Assembly: GCA_025356925.1 (NCBI GenBank) | Contig: JANXQE010000184.1 | Location: 1 to 9,262, forward strand | Source: Limisphaerales bacterium | Lineage (GTDB): Bacteria > Verrucomicrobiota > Verrucomicrobiia > Limisphaerales > UBA8199 | DNA: 9,262 bases | Reading direction: 5' to 3' | Shown here: piece after piece, positions 6,537 through 9,262 of the stretch | Numbering within the stretch: the stretch's first letter is position 1 | How the letters are laid out: every line of letters begins with the position of its first letter | Translations under genes and position numbers: made by a program | The notes under the pieces: generated by a model | Told to the model about the DNA's origin: nothing | What the model saw: the letters and a program-made list of their open reading frames with translations, nothing else | The model's database searches: none

Positions 6537-8033
6537 ATGAGTAACCCCTGGCGTTGGGCGCGCGCGGCTTCCCTGGTTTTCGGCCTCCTGCTCACCAGCG
6601 GGCGGTGTCCGGTTTTCGCCACCGACACGCTGGCGGATGTTCAGAAGCGCGGCGTTTTGCTCTGGGGCGCTGATGCCGAGGGGGGAGCTCCGTATGTCTT
6701 CCCCGATCCACAGAAACCGGAGCAATTGATCGGGTTTGAGTACGAGCTGGCTCAAGCCCTGGCGGTGAAACTGGGGGTGAATGCCAGGATGGTGCAGAAC
6801 GAGTGGGACCAGCTCATCCCCGGGCTCGAACGAGGCAATTTCGACATCATCCTCAACGGGCTGGAGCTCACCGCTGAAAACCGGCAGCGCATCGCCATGT
6901 CCCAGCCGTATTTCGTATACGCGCAGCAAATAGTCACTCGAAGCGAAACCGCAGGCCTGGTGCGCCTGGGAGATTTAAGGGGCCGGGCGGTCGGCGTGCT
7001 GTCGTCCACCGTTGCCCAAAGGCTGCTCGAACGGATGGGAGGAAGCGACTTGAGAATCTACCCTGGCAACGTCGAGAGCTTGCGCGACCTCAAAGCCAAG
7101 CGCATCGATGCGGTCCTGATGGATCTTCCCATTGCCACGCACTACGCCAGGCCGGATCCATCACTCCGGTTCTCGGGGGCCCCGTTCGCGCCCGGTTATT
7201 ATGGGATCGGCGTTCGCAAGGAGGATGTAACGCTGCTGGCGGCCATCAACCAGGCGCTGCTGGAACTCGGCCAGAATGAGACTCTGGAGCGGATTTACCG
7301 CAAGTACGGTGTTTGGGACGAACGACAAGAGGGCTTGAAGGATTATCGACCGGAAACGGTGGTTCAAAGGAAGCCGATCTCAACGCTCCGGGAGTGGCCG
7401 AAATACCTGCCGCTGCTGCTACGCGGGGCGGTGGTGACCGTGGAGTTATCGGTGCTGGCGATGGTCCTGGCGGTGATCGCTGGGCTCGTGATTGTGCTCA
7501 TGCGGCTGTACGCGATCGCGCCGCTGCGCTGGCTGGCCAGGGCTTATGTCGAAATCATTCGCGGAACTCCTTTGCTCATCCAGCTCTTTCTGATTTACTA
7601 TGGGTTACCGGAGATCGGCATCCGTTTGAACCCGTTTCTGGCGGGGATCGTCGGGCTGGGCTTAAACTACGCGGCCAGCGAATCTGAGAACTACCGCGCA
7701 GGAATCCAGTCAATCCCGCGCGGGCAAACCGAAGCGGCGCAGGCCTTGGGAATGAGCCGGTGGCAGACCTTGCGCCACATTGTGCTGCCCCAGGCGTTGC
7801 GCGTGGTGATCCCACCTGTGACCAATGATTTTATCGCGATGTTCAAGGATTCCTCGATCGTTTCAGTCATCACCATGGTCGAACTGACCAAGGTCTACGG
7901 CATGCTGGCCATGTCGACCTACGATTATATCGGGCTTGGCCTCATGACGGCCGCCATTTATTTCGCCCTCAGCTACCCGGCTTCGGTTTTTGCGGATCAT
8001 TTGGAGAGAAAATTGAACTATGATCCTCGTTGA
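6537..8033 (+). CDS. Polar amino acid ABC importer, substrate-binding protein fused to permease
   Basis: A 498-residue fusion. Residues 1-28 are a signal sequence (basic WRWARA, hydrophobic core, likely cleavage after VFA). Residues about 31-265 are a family 3 solute-binding domain: start LADVQKRGVLLWGADAEGGAPYVF, then GFEYELAQALA, MSQPYF and DAVLMDLPIA with the conserved Asp196. Residues about 290-490 are a HisM/GlnP-type permease with hydrophobic segments near 293-327 and 343-382 and the EAA loop (E399-A-A, G405, L417-P418) that docks on the ATPase. The fused receptor should be tethered at the outer face of the inner membrane, as in lactococcal GlnP, and the protein should work as a homodimer. 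Where most receptors have TPER, this one has TAENR, so the usual carboxylate-binding arginine is replaced or shifted. The substrate is unknown. No Shine-Dalgarno site is evident. The ATPase gene overlaps its end. Confidence 0.94.
   Translation: MSNPWRWARAASLVFGLLLTSGRCPVFATDTLADVQKRGVLLWGADAEGGAPYVFPDPQKPEQLIGFEYELAQALAVKLGVNARMVQNEWDQLIPGLERGNFDIILNGLELTAENRQRIAMSQPYFVYAQQIVTRSETAGLVRLGDLRGRAVGVLSSTVAQRLLERMGGSDLRIYPGNVESLRDLKAKRIDAVLMDLPIATHYARPDPSLRFSGAPFAPGYYGIGVRKEDVTLLAAINQALLELGQNETLERIYRKYGVWDERQEGLKDYRPETVVQRKPISTLREWPKYLPLLLRGAVVTVELSVLAMVLAVIAGLVIVLMRLYAIAPLRWLARAYVEIIRGTPLLIQLFLIYYGLPEIGIRLNPFLAGIVGLGLNYAASESENYRAGIQSIPRGQTEAAQALGMSRWQTLRHIVLPQALRVVIPPVTNDFIAMFKDSSIVSVITMVELTKVYGMLAMSTYDYIGLGLMTAAIYFALSYPASVFADHLERKLNYDPR
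8003..8008 (+). promoter_or_regulatory. Ribosome binding site of the transporter ATPase gene
   Basis: GGAGAG lies inside the end of the permease gene, eleven bases before the ATG at 8020. It is the clearest Shine-Dalgarno sequence among the window's genes and supports that start, which overlaps the permease stop by 14 bases. Confidence 0.6.
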
Positions 8034-8772
8034 AAACCTGGTGAAGTCCTATCACTCCACCCGCGTGCTCCACGGGGTCGATCATGCGCAAAAGAGCGGC
8101 GAGGCGGTGGTCCTGATTGGTCCCAGCGGCTGCGGCAAGAGTACTTTTCTCCGCTGCCTGAACCAGTTGGAGATCGCGGACGCGGGCCGGATCAGCATCG
8201 GCGGCGTAACCATCCTGGGTGGTCGACCGCCCCGTACCACCGCGGAAAAGGAACAGCAACGCCAGCTTCGGCTCCGCGCCGGCATGGTCTTTCAGTCGTT
8301 CAATTTGTTTCCTCATCTCACGGTGCTGGACAATGTCGCCACGGGTCCGCGGATTGTGAAGGGTATGACCGCCAAGGACGCGGAGGCGCGCGCCCGCGAG
8401 CTGCTGGCTAAAGTCGGGCTCGAAAACAAGGCGGATGCTTATCCGGGACAGTTGTCGGGTGGACAACAGCAGCGGGTTGCGATCGCGCGGGCCTTGGCGA
8501 TGGAGCCGGAGGTCATGCTCTTTGACGAACCCACCAGCGCCCTGGACCCGGAGTTGCGGGAGGAAGTGTTGCGCGTCATGCGCGGACTGGTCGAAGAAGG
8601 CATGACCATGATCGTGGTCACTCACGAGATGCAGTTCGCCCGAGAGGTAGCCGACCGCGTGCTGTTCTTTGACGCCGGCCGAATCGCCGAGCAAGGGACG
8701 CCCGACCAGGTCTTTTCGAACCCTCAGCAGGAACGCACCCGGGAATTCTTGCGCCGGGTCCCCACCCGGTAG
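8020..8772 (+). CDS. Polar amino acid ABC importer ATP-binding protein (GlnQ/HisP family)
   Basis: A 250-residue ATPase, standard length for GlnQ/HisP. All nucleotide-binding elements are present: A-loop Tyr11, Walker A GPSGCGKST (34-42), Q-loop Gln92 in MVFQSFNLFPHLTVLDNV (a strong mark of the polar amino acid subfamily), signature LSGGQ (145-149), Walker B VMLFDE with catalytic Glu170, D-loop SALD and H-loop His202. It hydrolyses ATP on the cytoplasmic side to drive the fused receptor/permease encoded just upstream. The start overlaps the permease gene by 14 bases (8020-8033) in another frame, with GGAGAG eleven bases upstream, so translational coupling is likely. Around residues 21-26 the sequence is DHAQKS where relatives have a more hydrophobic strand (SLEVKK-like), a mild oddity without loss of motifs. 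The TAG at 8770-8772 is five bases from the convergent nadE stop. Confidence 0.96.
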   Translation: MILVENLVKSYHSTRVLHGVDHAQKSGEAVVLIGPSGCGKSTFLRCLNQLEIADAGRISIGGVTILGGRPPRTTAEKEQQRQLRLRAGMVFQSFNLFPHLTVLDNVATGPRIVKGMTAKDAEARARELLAKVGLENKADAYPGQLSGGQQQRVAIARALAMEPEVMLFDEPTSALDPELREEVLRVMRGLVEEGMTMIVVTHEMQFAREVADRVLFFDAGRIAEQGTPDQVFSNPQQERTREFLRRVPTR

Positions 8773-8777
8773 GTGGC

Positions 8778-9262
8778 TCAGGGCACGTTCTCGCGGAGTT
8801 CTTTGAGCCATGGCTCCGCTTCCGAATCGCTGGGCGCGCGCCAATCACCGCGCGGCGATAGCGAGCCTCCCGAACCGACCTTCGGTCCATTCGGGATCGC
8901 TGAGCGCTTGAATTGGCTGATTTTAAAGAACCGGAACACAAAAACCTCCAACCACTTCTTGATGGTCGGCAGGTCGTATTGAATCCGCTTCTCGCCCGGC
9001 AACAGATCGGGCCACTCGTTCCGATCTTTGTCCCCCCAGGCATGCCAGGCCAGGAAGGCTACTTTGCTGGGCCGAAATCCATAGCGCGTGACATAATACA
9101 GATTAAAATCCTGCAGCTCATACGGGCCGACTGTTTCTGCGGTCTTTTGGGCGGGCAGACTCGAATCGCCATCCGCGTGCGGCACGAGCTCCGGTGAGAT
9201 CTCGGTGTCCAGGACCGCTTGCAGCGTTGCGTTGGTCTCGGGCTCAAACTGGCCGGACGAGA
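8778..9262 (-). CDS. nadE: Glutamine-dependent NAD+ synthetase, C-terminal part (5' end outside window)
   Basis: The frame is open from the window edge to a TGA at 8778-8780, giving 160 visible residues with no start; the frame continues in-frame upstream of the GTG at 9185, so that is not the start. NadE makes NAD+ from deamido-NAD+, ATP and glutamine-derived ammonia in the cytoplasm. The visible part is the end of the synthetase domain: VLDTEISPELVP, VGPYELQDFNLYYVTRYGF, RPSKVAFLAWHAW, then QFKRSAIPNGPKVGSGGSLSPRGDWRAPSD. These closely resemble what I recall of the Mycobacterium tuberculosis-type long enzyme (about 680 residues, glutaminase plus synthetase), so roughly the last quarter is seen. 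The glutaminase catalytic triad and the ATP-binding SGG(V/L)DS loop lie outside the window and cannot be checked. The gene is convergent with the transporter ATPase gene. Confidence 0.93.
   Translation of the reverse strand, partial: SSGQFEPETNATLQAVLDTEISPELVPHADGDSSLPAQKTAETVGPYELQDFNLYYVTRYGFRPSKVAFLAWHAWGDKDRNEWPDLLPGEKRIQYDLPTIKKWLEVFVFRFFKISQFKRSAIPNGPKVGSGGSLSPRGDWRAPSDSEAEPWLKELRENVP

Noticed and set aside
7969..8844. Long minus-strand frame opposite the transporter ATPase gene (291 codons)
   Set aside because: It is antisense to an ATPase with every motif intact and overlaps nadE in another frame; its translation looks like compositional noise.

Overview
The window is a GC-rich stretch of ordinary bacterial chromosome with eight protein genes, two of them cut by the window edges. 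No rRNA, tRNA, CRISPR array, insertion sequence or phage gene was seen. The lineage is best guessed as PVC-group (Verrucomicrobiota or Planctomycetota). The partial first gene ends with a C-terminal pattern that, as I recall it, is common in parallel beta-helix proteins of that group. The other families are widespread, so this is inference only.

Layout. (1) 2-472 (+): C-terminal part of a right-handed parallel beta-helix protein. (2) 584-1615 (-): a lipoprotein of the TraB/GumN/Tiki family, convergent with gene 1. (3) 1616-1883: a divergent intergenic region with a REP-like hairpin and an inverted repeat touching the next start codon. (4) 1884-3710 (+): a complete ABC exporter half-transporter, membrane domain plus ATPase. 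(5) 3817-4728 (-): a LysR-type regulator, convergent with the exporter. (6) 4800-5495 (+): a YhhW-type pirin, divergent from the regulator across 71 bases. (7) 5641-6318 (+): a double CDGSH iron-sulfur protein. (8) 6537-8033 and 8020-8772 (+): a two-gene polar amino acid importer, with the binding protein fused to the permease and the ATPase overlapping it by 14 bases. (9) 8778-9262 (-): the C-terminal part of glutamine-dependent NAD+ synthetase, ending five bases from the end of the ATPase gene.

How the genes fit together. The LysR gene and pirin form a classic divergent regulator-target pair. A symmetric T-N11-A operator candidate (4724-4744) sits on the regulator's start codon. Pirin and the downstream CDGSH protein may share a redox or electrophile-stress role, but the 145-base gap leaves co-transcription open. 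The importer pair is self-sufficient: a binding-protein/permease homodimer plus an ATPase dimer makes a full transporter.

No clearly new multi-gene system is visible. The points most worth checking are the LysR operator, the Asp-to-Asn change in the second CDGSH motif, the altered carboxylate-binding motif in the fused amino acid receptor, and a perfect 13-bp hairpin at 6372-6400.
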